A stretch of 5,490 nt of DNA from Methanosarcina sp. (GTDB lineage Archaea; Halobacteriota; Methanosarcinia; Methanosarcinales; Methanosarcinaceae), in NCBI GenBank assembly GCA_013331265.1, contig DUGS01000180.1:24636-30125 (forward strand), read 5' to 3'. The translations under genes were made by a program, and so were the position numbers. Positions 1 to 5,402 of the stretch are shown in pieces. The notes under the pieces are model-generated. The model saw only the letters and a program-made list of their open reading frames with translations, was not told the DNA's origin and did no database searches. How positions within the stretch are numbered: the first letter of the stretch is position 1; the number at the start of each line of letters is the position of its first letter.

Positions 1-4
1 AGGA

Positions 5-76
5 GGAAACCTGATCATGTAGATCGAATGGACTCTAAATCCGTTCAGCCGGGTTAGATTCCCGGGGTTTCCGCCA
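5..76 (+). tRNA. pylT: tRNA-Pyl (CUA anticodon), amber-decoding pyrrolysine tRNA
   Basis: This 72-nt gene folds into the compact cloverleaf typical of tRNA-Pyl. The acceptor stem is 5-11 with 66-72. A single base (U12) joins it to the 4-bp D stem 13-16/22-25, whose loop is only 5 nt and lacks the usual GG. The anticodon stem has 6 bp (27-32/40-45) instead of 5, with a 7-nt loop and anticodon CUA at 35-37. The variable region is 3 nt (46-48). The T stem is 49-53/61-65, with loop TTAGATT in place of the usual TTCRANN. Discriminator G73 is followed by an encoded CCA (74-76). These deviations are the known hallmarks that make it orthogonal to other synthetases. It is charged with pyrrolysine by PylS and reads UAG. 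Its promoter lies upstream of the window. Confidence 0.98.
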
Positions 77-90
77 CGTTTCTGAATCCC

Positions 91-127
91 GGAATGGCAC
101 TTGCATAACATTCCACTGAGGTTTTTT
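91..127 (+). terminator. Candidate pylT terminator or processing hairpin with T-run
   Basis: A 6-bp perfect inverted repeat (GGAATG at 91-96, CATTCC at 109-114, 12-nt loop) starts 15 nt after the tRNA CCA end and is followed by six T at 122-127. Oligo-T stretches terminate archaeal transcription, so this could end part of the pylT transcript or separate tRNA from pylS mRNA. Because the cassette runs on in the same direction, partial read-through is plausible. The signal is seen in sequence; the role is inferred. Confidence 0.45.
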
Positions 128-160
128 ATAGAGTCAGGAAAGTTTTTCCAGAGTCTATAA
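126..160 (+). repeat. 35-nt imperfect inverted repeat between pylT and pylS
   Basis: Arms 126-141 and 145-160 pair at 14 of 16 positions, with a GTT triloop (142-144). The mismatches are G133 opposite G153 and A136 opposite A150. In RNA this is a long hairpin; in DNA it is a near-perfect dyad. Its left foot overlaps the T-run that follows the preceding hairpin and a TATA-like TTTTATA (124-130). It could be an RNA processing or stability element, part of a bipartite terminator, or an operator over an internal pylS promoter. The sequence alone does not decide. Confidence 0.6.
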
Positions 161-197
161 CCGTTTCTATCTCCTGGGATATACATCTCTTTTCCGG

Positions 198-222
198 GTA
201 GCTGTCAGCAATTGCTGGCTAC
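198..222 (+). repeat. Second dyad in the pylS leader (12-bp palindrome core)
   Basis: CAGCAATTGCTG (206-217) is a perfect 12-bp palindrome. It is flanked by GTAGC (198-202) and GCTAC (218-222), which also pair, with a 3-nt bulge TGT (203-205) on the left side. As RNA it is a 9-bp bulged hairpin with an AATT loop; as DNA it could be a protein-binding site. It lies 80 nt before the pylS start. No function can be assigned. Confidence 0.45.
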
Positions 223-238
223 GCGCTTATGTTCTGTA

Positions 239-290
239 AGCCGGGGTTCTGAATACTGTTCTTGGAAATTAGCCGGGTTTTAGTTCACCG
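239..290 (+). other. tRNA-Pyl-like sequence fragments in the pylS leader
   Basis: AGCCGGG occurs in the variable/T-stem part of pylT (47-53) and again at 239-245 and 271-277. The second leader copy extends to AGCCGGGTT (271-279), matching pylT 47-55. The first continues as GGGTT and then TTCTGAAT (247-254), an exact match to 80-87 just past the tRNA. These could be remnants of a partial pylT duplication or a tRNA-mimicking leader. The repetition is seen directly; the origin is inferred. Confidence 0.4.
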
Positions 291-298
291 AGGGTAAC
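283..298 (+). promoter_or_regulatory. pylS ribosome-binding site within a small hairpin
   Basis: The only purine-rich match to the 16S 3' end before the pylS ATG (302) is GAGGGT at 290-295. GTT (283-285) and ACC (287-289) can pair with GGT (293-295) and AAC (296-298), with C286 bulged and a GAG triloop, so half of the ribosome-binding site would be base-paired. The stem is short (6 bp) and its stability is modest, so occlusion is a hypothesis. Confidence 0.35.
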
Positions 299-301
299 AC
301 T

Positions 302-1582
302 ATGGATAAAAAACCACTAGAAAATCTGATATCTGCAACCGGGCTCTGGATGTCCAGGACCGGAACAATCCACAAAATCAAGTACCACGAAGTTTCACGA
401 AGGAAGATCTATATCGAAATGGCCTGTGGAGACAGGCTTGTTGTAAATAACTCCAGGAGCAGCAGGACCGCAAGAGCACTCAGGCACCACAAATATAAAA
501 GGACATGCAGGCACTGCAGAGTTTCGGATGAGGATATTAATAACTTCCTTACAAAAAAGAGCGAAGATAAGACCAGTGTGAAAGTAAAGGTAGTTTCTGC
601 TCCCAGGACTAAAAAAGCCATGCCGAAATCCATTGCAAGGGCTCCAAAACCGCTTGAAAAAACAGCACCGGTCTCCGTATCAACAGCAAATTCTCCTTCG
701 GCAGCGCCTGCATCTGTATCAGCAAGGGAACCGACAAGCCCTGCTACATCAGTTTCGGCCCCTGTTCAGGCAAGTGCTCCTGCACTTACAAAGAGTCAGA
801 TTGACAGGCTCGAAGCACTGTTAAGTCCGAAAGATGAGATTTCTTTGAATTCCGGAACGCCTTTCAGGGAGCTTGAGTCCGAGCTGCTTTCCCGGAGAAA
901 AAAAGACCTTCAGCAAATCTATGCAGAAGATCGGGAAAATTACCTGGGAAAACTCGAACGCGAGATCACAAAATTCTTTGTGGACAGGGGTTTTCTGGAA
1001 ATCAAGTCCCCGATTCTGATCCCTGCAGAGTATATTGAAAGGATGGGTATTGGCAACGACAAGGAACTTTCAAAGCAAATATTCAGAGTGGATAAAAACC
1101 TCTGTTTAAGGCCCATGCTTGCCCCGACTCTTTACAACTACCTGCGCAAGCTGGATAGAGTTCTGCCTGACCCTATAAAAATCTTCGAAATAGGGCCCTG
1201 CTACAGGAAAGAGTCTGACGGCAAAGAACACCTGGAAGAGTTTACCATGGTTAACTTCTGCCAGATGGGATCAGGCTGCACACGGGAAAACCTTGAGGGC
1301 ATGATCACGGAGTTCCTGAACCATTTTGGAATTGATTTCGAGATCGTAGGCGATTCCTGCATGGTCTATGGGGATACCCTTGATGTCATGCATGGTGACC
1401 TCGAACTTTCCTCTGCAGTTGTGGGCCCCGTACCCATGGACCGGGACTGGGGTATTGATAAGCCCTGGATAGGGGCAGGTTTCGGGCTTGAACGCCTGCT
1501 AAAAGTTATGCATGACTTCAAAAATATCAAGAGAGCCTCAAGGTCCGAATCTTACTATAATGGAATTTCCACCAACCTGTAA
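302..1582 (+). CDS. pylS: Pyrrolysyl-tRNA synthetase (fused N- and C-terminal domains)
   Basis: This 426-aa cytoplasmic class II aminoacyl-tRNA synthetase joins pyrrolysine to tRNA-Pyl using ATP. Residues 1 to about 100 are the small basic tRNA-binding domain, with candidate zinc ligands His24, His62/His63, Cys69 and Cys72. Residues about 101-163 are a low-complexity Ala/Pro/Ser/Thr linker. The catalytic core follows: motif 1 near 231-247, motif 2 around GPCYRKESDGKEHLEEF (298-314, with R302 the expected ATP-binding arginine), and motif 3 GAGFGLERLL (391-400). By alignment from memory with the 454-aa M. mazei enzyme (offset 28), the pyrrolysine pocket is intact: A274, L277, Y278, L281, N318, C320, Y356, W389. 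The protein is shorter than the M. mazei enzyme and close to the M. barkeri enzyme (419 aa), mainly because of linker length. The ATG start gives the conserved N-terminus MDKKPL. It lies downstream of pylT and heads the biosynthesis genes. Confidence 0.98.
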   Translation: MDKKPLENLISATGLWMSRTGTIHKIKYHEVSRRKIYIEMACGDRLVVNNSRSSRTARALRHHKYKRTCRHCRVSDEDINNFLTKKSEDKTSVKVKVVSAPRTKKAMPKSIARAPKPLEKTAPVSVSTANSPSAAPASVSAREPTSPATSVSAPVQASAPALTKSQIDRLEALLSPKDEISLNSGTPFRELESELLSRRKKDLQQIYAEDRENYLGKLEREITKFFVDRGFLEIKSPILIPAEYIERMGIGNDKELSKQIFRVDKNLCLRPMLAPTLYNYLRKLDRVLPDPIKIFEIGPCYRKESDGKEHLEEFTMVNFCQMGSGCTRENLEGMITEFLNHFGIDFEIVGDSCMVYGDTLDVMHGDLELSSAVVGPVPMDRDWGIDKPWIGAGFGLERLLKVMHDFKNIKRASRSESYYNGISTNL

Positions 1583-1750
1583 TGGCGATAAATGGCGACA
1601 TTAACTAAAGAAAATAAAAGACCATAAACCTAAAAGACCGTAAATCCGGAAACTTAAAATGGCAAACAGGTCCGGAAGGTCTAGCCTGAAAAATGTAGAA
1701 GGAAGGCTGCAAGGATGGAAAAAATTGTAAATTTATGAGAGGGTGAAATT
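1583..1750 (+). other. pylS-pylB spacer with short tandem repeats
   Basis: This 168-nt A-rich non-coding spacer holds AATGGCGA twice (1581-1588, overlapping the pylS stop, and 1591-1598) and a 16-nt tandem duplication at 1615-1630 and 1631-1646 (consensus TAAAAGACCRTAAAYC, 14/16 identical). A weak AGCCT/AGGCT inverted repeat lies at 1683-1687 and 1704-1708. A 7-codon micro-ORF (ATG 1715 to TGA 1738, MEKIVNL) sits just before the pylB ribosome-binding site. I see no strong terminator, so read-through from pylS into pylB is likely. Confidence 0.5.
1739..1746 (+). promoter_or_regulatory. pylB ribosome-binding site supporting the TTG start
   Basis: GAGGGTGA at 1739-1746 contains GGTGA, a strong archaeal anti-16S match. 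It ends 4 nt before TTG 1751 but 16 nt before the first in-frame ATG (1763), so it favours the TTG start. Confidence 0.65.
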
Positions 1751-2803
1751 TTGATCCAAAAAATGGTAACTGAAGAACTTGATAGTTTCGGAGAAAAAAT
1801 CATTGAAGGTTTCGAATTATCTGACGATGATCTGAGAGCTCTTCTCTCCCTTGAATCCAAAGAAGAACTTGAAAAGCTTTACTACGTAGCTCAAAAAGTC
1901 AGAAACCATTATTTCGGCAACAGGGTATTTCTTAACTGCTTCATCTATTTTTCGACCTATTGTAAAAACCAGTGCGCTTTTTGCTACTATAACTGTAAAA
2001 ATGAAATTAACCGCTACCGTCTGACCGGAGAAGAGATAAAAGATATGTGTAAAGCCCTGAAAGGAGCAGGCTTTCACATGATTGACCTGACAATGGGGGA
2101 GGACCCTTATTATTATGATGACCCTGACCGGTTTGTTGATCTTGTCCGGATAGTAAAGGAAGAACTTGGGCTTCCAATAATGATTTCTCCGGGAGTGATG
2201 GACAGAGACACTCTTCTTAAAGCCAGGGAGAAAGGGGCAAATTTCTTAGCCCTCTACCAGGAAACCTATGACCGCAAACTTTACGAAAAGCTCAGGGTCG
2301 GACAGTCCTTCGAAAGAAGGCTCAATACCAGGCGCTTTGCAAAACAACATGGATACTGTGTGGAAGATGGGATCCTTACAGGCATAGGAAACAATATAGA
2401 ATCAACTGTTATATCCATCAGGGGAATGAAAGCAAACAATCCAAACATGGTAAGAGTTATGACTTTCCTGCCCCAGGAAGGGACTCCACTTGAGGATTTT
2501 AGGGATAGTTCAACACTTTCGGAACTGAAAATTATAGCAGTTCTCAGGCTCATGTTCCCGAAATGCCTGATCCCGGCTTCCCTTGACCTTGAAGGTATCG
2601 ACGGCATGGTGCACCGCTTAAACGCCGGAGCAAATATTGTAACCTCTATCCTCCCTCCCGATCCCAGGCTAGAGGGTGTTGCCAATTACGACCGCGGCAT
2701 GGAAGAGCGGGACAGGGATATTACAAGCGTTGTCAAAAGGCTGAAGATTATGGGAATGGAACCTGCCTCGCAGGCCGAGTTTGAAAAAGTCCTGGGGTGC
2801 TAG
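1751..2803 (+). CDS. pylB: 3-methylornithine synthase, radical SAM enzyme (PylB)
   Basis: This 350-aa enzyme catalyses the first step of pyrrolysine synthesis, the S-adenosylmethionine-dependent radical rearrangement of L-lysine to (3R)-3-methyl-D-ornithine. The radical SAM signature CKNQCAFC gives the [4Fe-4S] ligands Cys71, Cys75 and Cys78. Residues recalled as product-binding in the M. barkeri structure are present: Asp112, Arg235, Ser277 and Asp279. The TIM-barrel length matches the family, and the C-terminus VLGC is the family's usual end. The start is TTG: it has the correctly spaced GGTGA site and gives MIQKM as in homologues. The stop is UAG (2801-2803), the codon this very operon decodes. 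Reading it as Pyl would add Pyl plus PENDMSYRGETTGL before TGA at 2846-2848. The pylC start follows the stop by one base, suggesting translational coupling. The reaction and ligand roles are established knowledge; the coupling is inferred. Confidence 0.97.
   Translation: MIQKMVTEELDSFGEKIIEGFELSDDDLRALLSLESKEELEKLYYVAQKVRNHYFGNRVFLNCFIYFSTYCKNQCAFCYYNCKNEINRYRLTGEEIKDMCKALKGAGFHMIDLTMGEDPYYYDDPDRFVDLVRIVKEELGLPIMISPGVMDRDTLLKAREKGANFLALYQETYDRKLYEKLRVGQSFERRLNTRRFAKQHGYCVEDGILTGIGNNIESTVISIRGMKANNPNMVRVMTFLPQEGTPLEDFRDSSTLSELKIIAVLRLMFPKCLIPASLDLEGIDGMVHRLNAGANIVTSILPPDPRLEGVANYDRGMEERDRDITSVVKRLKIMGMEPASQAEFEKVLGC
2794..2799 (+). promoter_or_regulatory. pylC ribosome-binding site inside the pylB end
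   Basis: GGGGTG at 2794-2799 lies within the last pylB codons and ends 5 nt before CTG 2805. No comparable site precedes the alternative in-frame TTG at 2781. This decides for a CTG start. A ribosome stopping at the pylB UAG sits directly over this site, which fits termination-reinitiation. Confidence 0.55.
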
Positions 2804-2804
2804 C

Positions 2805-3896
2805 CTGAAAACGATATGTCTTATAGGGGGGAAACTACAGGGCTTTGAGGCTGCATATCTCTCTAAGAAAGCCGGAATGAAAGTGCTTGTGATAGACAAA
2901 AACCCTCAGACGCTTATAAGGAACTATGCAGATGAGTTCCAGTGCTTTGATGTGATAAAGGAGCCGGAAAAACTCCTCGATATCTCAAAAAGTGTTGATG
3001 CCATACTGCCGGTAAACGAAAACCTTGAGTGCATAGAGTTTCTGAGCACTATAAAAGAAAAGTTCTCCTGTCCGGTACTCTTCGATTTCGAGGCTTACTG
3101 GATTAGCAGGGATAAGAGAAAATCAAAAGAATACTTTGCGTCCATAGGAATTCCGACCCCTCAGGACAAACCATCCGAGCCGCCTTATTTTGTAAAGCCC
3201 CCCTGCGAGAGCAGCAGCGTGGGAGCGAGAATTATCTATGACAGGGAAGAGCTTGAAAGCCTTGAGCCTGGCATGCTGATCGAAGAATATGTGGAAGGGG
3301 AAGTGGTCTCCCTTGAGGTCATCGGAGACGGAAATCACTTTGCTGTAGTAAAAGAAACCCTTGTGCATATCGACAAAACCTATGACTGCCATATGGTAAC
3401 CCCTCTCCCTCTCGACCCTTCATTTAGAGAGATAGCTTATTCCCTTGCATCGAACCTGCCCTTAAAAGGGATAATGGACGTGGAAGCAATTTCCGGCCCC
3501 AGGGGGCTGAGAGTTATTGAAATCGATGCCCGCTTCCCAAGCCAGACCCCAACTGCAGTCTATTATTCTTCCGGGATAAATCTCATAGAACTTCTTTTCC
3601 GTGCCTTTACAGAGGGTATCGAAGAAATCAAAACTCTTCCCAAAGACAGATACTGTATTTACGAACATCTCATGCTTGCAGAAAATGGAGTTTTCATACC
3701 TGTTGGAGAACAGGCACTGTCCATGGGAAGTGATTACGGCAAATATTACGAAGAGCCTGGCATCGAGATTTTCCTGTGTAAAAGAGAAGATCCTGTGTTC
3801 ACCCTGGTTTTCTGGGGAAAGGATAGAGGAGAAGCCGAGGCTAAAAAGAGCAAAGGGATTTCGGTCCTGAGAGACCGTTTCGGAGCTGCTGCTTAA
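2805..3896 (+). CDS. pylC: 3-methylornithine-L-lysine ligase, ATP-grasp enzyme (PylC)
   Basis: PylC uses ATP to join 3-methyl-D-ornithine to the epsilon-amino group of L-lysine, the second step of pyrrolysine synthesis. From the chosen start it is 363 aa, the length I recall for M. barkeri PylC, and begins (M)KTICLIGGK. A Rossmann-like N-terminal part carries GGKLQG (8-13). The ATP-grasp region includes FVKPPCESSSVGA (129-141), the hinge strand LIEEYVEGEVVSLEV (158-172), and VIEIDARFPSQTPT (237-250) with the metal-binding acidic residues. The start is unusual. The only in-frame codons near the family start are CTG 2805, with ribosome-binding site GGGGTG at the right distance, and TTG 2781, which would add 8 residues overlapping pylB and has no good site. 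I prefer CTG; an automatic annotation may give 2781. pylD follows after 42 nt. Confidence 0.95.
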   Translation: MKTICLIGGKLQGFEAAYLSKKAGMKVLVIDKNPQTLIRNYADEFQCFDVIKEPEKLLDISKSVDAILPVNENLECIEFLSTIKEKFSCPVLFDFEAYWISRDKRKSKEYFASIGIPTPQDKPSEPPYFVKPPCESSSVGARIIYDREELESLEPGMLIEEYVEGEVVSLEVIGDGNHFAVVKETLVHIDKTYDCHMVTPLPLDPSFREIAYSLASNLPLKGIMDVEAISGPRGLRVIEIDARFPSQTPTAVYYSSGINLIELLFRAFTEGIEEIKTLPKDRYCIYEHLMLAENGVFIPVGEQALSMGSDYGKYYEEPGIEIFLCKREDPVFTLVFWGKDRGEAEAKKSKGISVLRDRFGAAA

Positions 3897-3905
3897 AGCA
3901 GGAAG

Positions 3906-3920
3906 AATTTTTCAAAAATT
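3906..3920 (+). repeat. AT-rich dyad in the pylC-pylD gap
   Basis: AATTTTT and AAAAATT flank a single C (3913), a perfect 7-bp inverted repeat. It lies between the pylC stop and the pylD ribosome-binding site AGAGGT (3927-3932). With a one-base loop it is more likely a DNA feature or chance AT-richness than a terminator. Confidence 0.2.
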
Positions 3921-3938
3921 GAAAAGAGAGGTAAAAAA

Positions 3939-4718
3939 ATGGCACTTTTAACCCCCGAAGACCTGGAAAATATTAACAGACAGCTTCAAGAGGCTGATTC
4001 TGCTGTCCGGAAAGTAACCGGGCTTGATATAAAAGGGATCTGTAAAGATCTCTATGGCACAACACCATGCTGTGAAAAAGTAGGTATCGTACCTGTGACT
4101 TCAGGAAATGGGATAATAGGGAATTTCTCGGCTTCCCTGCATGCAATTACCGAGTATTTCGCGTTTGACAGTTTCGTTACGGATATGCCCGATATTAGCG
4201 GGTATTACGAGGCAGTAAAAAACGGGGCTCAGATCATCCTCATGGCAGACGACCATACTTACCTTGCCCATAACCTCAAAAACGGAAAAATAGCCAACAA
4301 CCAGCCCTGCACAGGTATAATATATGCTGAGATAGCTTCCAGGTACCTGAAAGCCGACTCAAAAGATGTGCTTGCCGTGGGCCTTGGAAAAGTGGGCTTC
4401 CATGGGGTAGCCCACCTCGTACATAAAGGGTTCAGGGTTTACGGATATGATGCTGACAAAGCCCTTCTCGAAAAAACCGTTTCCAGCCTTGGAATTATTC
4501 CTTTTGACCCCAAAAGCCCCAGAAAGTTCTCAATTATTTTTGAGGCGACACCCTGTGCGAATACAATTCCCGAATCCGTAATCTCGGAAAATTGCATAAT
4601 TTCTACCCCTGGAATCCCCTGTGCAATTTCTACGGAACTTCAACAGAAGTACGGAGTCAAACTTATAATGGAACCTCTCGGGATAGGAACAGCATCAATG
4701 CTGTATTCCATACTATGA
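3939..4718 (+). CDS. pylD: Pyrrolysine synthase, NAD-dependent dehydrogenase (PylD)
   Basis: This 259-aa enzyme performs the last step: NAD+-dependent oxidation of the terminal amine of 3-methylornithyl-N6-lysine, with ammonia release and ring closure to the pyrroline, giving L-pyrrolysine. Residues 1 to about 138 form the substrate-binding part, with conserved stretches TTPCCEKVGIVPVTSGNG (41-58) and NLKNGKIANNQPCTG (112-126). The Rossmann NAD site is at GLGKVG (148-153), with Asp171 at the end of the second strand (VYGYDAD) placed to bind the NAD ribose. The C-terminal MEPLGIGTASMLY (244-256) returns to the first domain in this family. The ATG has AGAGGT (3927-3932) six bases upstream. The stop is TGA. 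It is the last gene of the pyl cassette, before a GC hairpin and convergent ppa. Confidence 0.97.
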   Translation: MALLTPEDLENINRQLQEADSAVRKVTGLDIKGICKDLYGTTPCCEKVGIVPVTSGNGIIGNFSASLHAITEYFAFDSFVTDMPDISGYYEAVKNGAQIILMADDHTYLAHNLKNGKIANNQPCTGIIYAEIASRYLKADSKDVLAVGLGKVGFHGVAHLVHKGFRVYGYDADKALLEKTVSSLGIIPFDPKSPRKFSIIFEATPCANTIPESVISENCIISTPGIPCAISTELQQKYGVKLIMEPLGIGTASMLYSIL

Positions 4719-4811
4719 ATAAGGGATGAATCAAGGAACATTCCGGACTATAAGGATTATGTGATGGTTGGACGGAATTATACAAAAAGTCTTAAAGAAA
4801 ATACACAGAGC

Positions 4812-4831
4812 AGGGGGGCAAGTTCCCCCCT
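4812..4831 (+). terminator. GC-rich terminator hairpin, possibly bidirectional
   Basis: AGGGGGG (4812-4818) pairs with CCCCCCT (4825-4831) around the loop CAAGTT, a very stable 7-bp stem about 95 nt after the pylD stop. It is not directly followed by a T-run on the + strand (the nearest is T7 at 4912-4918, inside the ppa 3' end). On the - strand, T-rich sequence lies roughly 15-45 nt beyond it. Its position between convergent genes suggests it bounds both transcripts' 3' ends. Confidence 0.55.
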
Positions 4832-4878
4832 TGTCGAAAAATCAGCAGTATGAAAGAACATCACACCGGACATAAAAC

Positions 4879-4885
4879 AAAAAAA
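4879..4885 (-). terminator. Oligo-T terminator candidate for ppa
   Basis: Seven A on the + strand are seven T on the - strand, starting 19 nt after the ppa stop codon. Oligo-T tracts just downstream of stops are the common archaeal termination signal. Confidence 0.45.
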
Positions 4886-4904
4886 TAACTCATTACTGAT
4901 TACA

Positions 4905-5402
4905 TTATTTATTTTTTTCAATATATCGGGACTTAGCTTCCTGAAGTACAGTTATTGCTGTTTCAAGGCCTTTCCAACCGATAACCTTCACTCGTTTTTC
5001 CTCTAAATTCTTATAAGTTTGGAAGAAGTGAGTAATTTCCTTAAATAGATGAGGCGGAACCTGATCAACTGTCTCAATATAATTCCACATAGGGTCATTC
5101 TTTGGAACGCATAGTATTTTTTGATCTCTTCCTTTATCATCTTCCATATCAAACAATGCCACAAGATGTACATCTATTACACAACCTGGAAAGGTAGGTT
5201 CCCAGGTCAAAACCATAGCATCTAATGGGTCACCGTCAAGTGCCAGAGTATCAGGGAAAAAGCCATAATCAGAGGGATATACCATTGAAGAAAAAAGCAT
5301 TCTGTCGAATTTAAGCACTTTCTTTTCTTTATCGTACTCGTACTTATTCCGACTTCCTTTAGGGATTTCGATAAGTACAGTTTCAACTTGTCGTTCAGTC
5401 AC
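4905..5402 (-). CDS. ppa: Family I (soluble) inorganic pyrophosphatase
   Basis: This 165-aa cytoplasmic enzyme hydrolyses pyrophosphate to two phosphates with Mg2+, pulling forward reactions such as aminoacylation. By alignment from memory with E. coli Ppa every active-site residue is present: E12, K20, E22, R34, Y46, D56, D58 and D61 in the signature LDGDPLD, D88, D93, K95, Y130 and K131. Length is normal for the family. The start is GTG (5402-5400). It is the first possible start in the frame, since the upstream codons are GAT, GTT, AGT, GGA, GTA, TAT with a stop further up; AGGA lies nine bases before it. The ATG two bases upstream is out of frame and runs into TGA. The gene converges on pylD and is a separate transcription unit. 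It looks somewhat more AT-rich than the pyl genes. A specific link to pyrrolysine charging is possible but not shown. Confidence 0.96.
   Translation of the reverse strand: MTERQVETVLIEIPKGSRNKYEYDKEKKVLKFDRMLFSSMVYPSDYGFFPDTLALDGDPLDAMVLTWEPTFPGCVIDVHLVALFDMEDDKGRDQKILCVPKNDPMWNYIETVDQVPPHLFKEITHFFQTYKNLEEKRVKVIGWKGLETAITVLQEAKSRYIEKNK

Larger units (their letters stand above)
4719..4904 (+). other. Convergent intergenic region, pylD / ppa
   Basis: This 186-nt gap between the converging pylD and ppa stops contains a GC-rich hairpin (4812-4831) and an A7 tract (4879-4885, T7 on the - strand). A 12-codon ORF from ATG 4726 has no support. I see no other gene. Confidence 0.6.

Noticed and set aside
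5..76. Possible tRNA pseudogene because of the odd D and T loops
   Set aside because: The missing GG, 5-nt D loop, 6-bp anticodon stem and non-TTC T loop are normal for tRNA-Pyl; all stems pair fully.
409..633. Minus-strand open frame of 74 codons inside pylS
   Set aside because: It is antisense to a strongly conserved gene, has no recognisable product and no ribosome-binding site worth noting.
633..824. Plus-strand 63-codon Gln/Leu/Arg-rich frame
   Set aside because: It is an out-of-frame reading of the repetitive pylS linker; its composition reflects the repeats.
2281..2685. Minus-strand 134-codon open frame inside pylB
   Set aside because: It lies wholly within the conserved radical SAM barrel and resembles no known protein.
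1681..2811. Exact 12-nt repeat CTAGCCTGAAAA at 1681-1692 and 2800-2811
   Set aside because: About one such match is expected by chance in a window this size, although both copies lie near gene junctions.
3601..3870. Plus-strand 89-codon frame inside pylC
   Set aside because: It is a shifted frame of conserved PylC coding sequence.
4726..4764. Twelve-codon ORF after pylD
   Set aside because: It is too short and has no support beyond an ATG; it ends at TGA 4762-4764.
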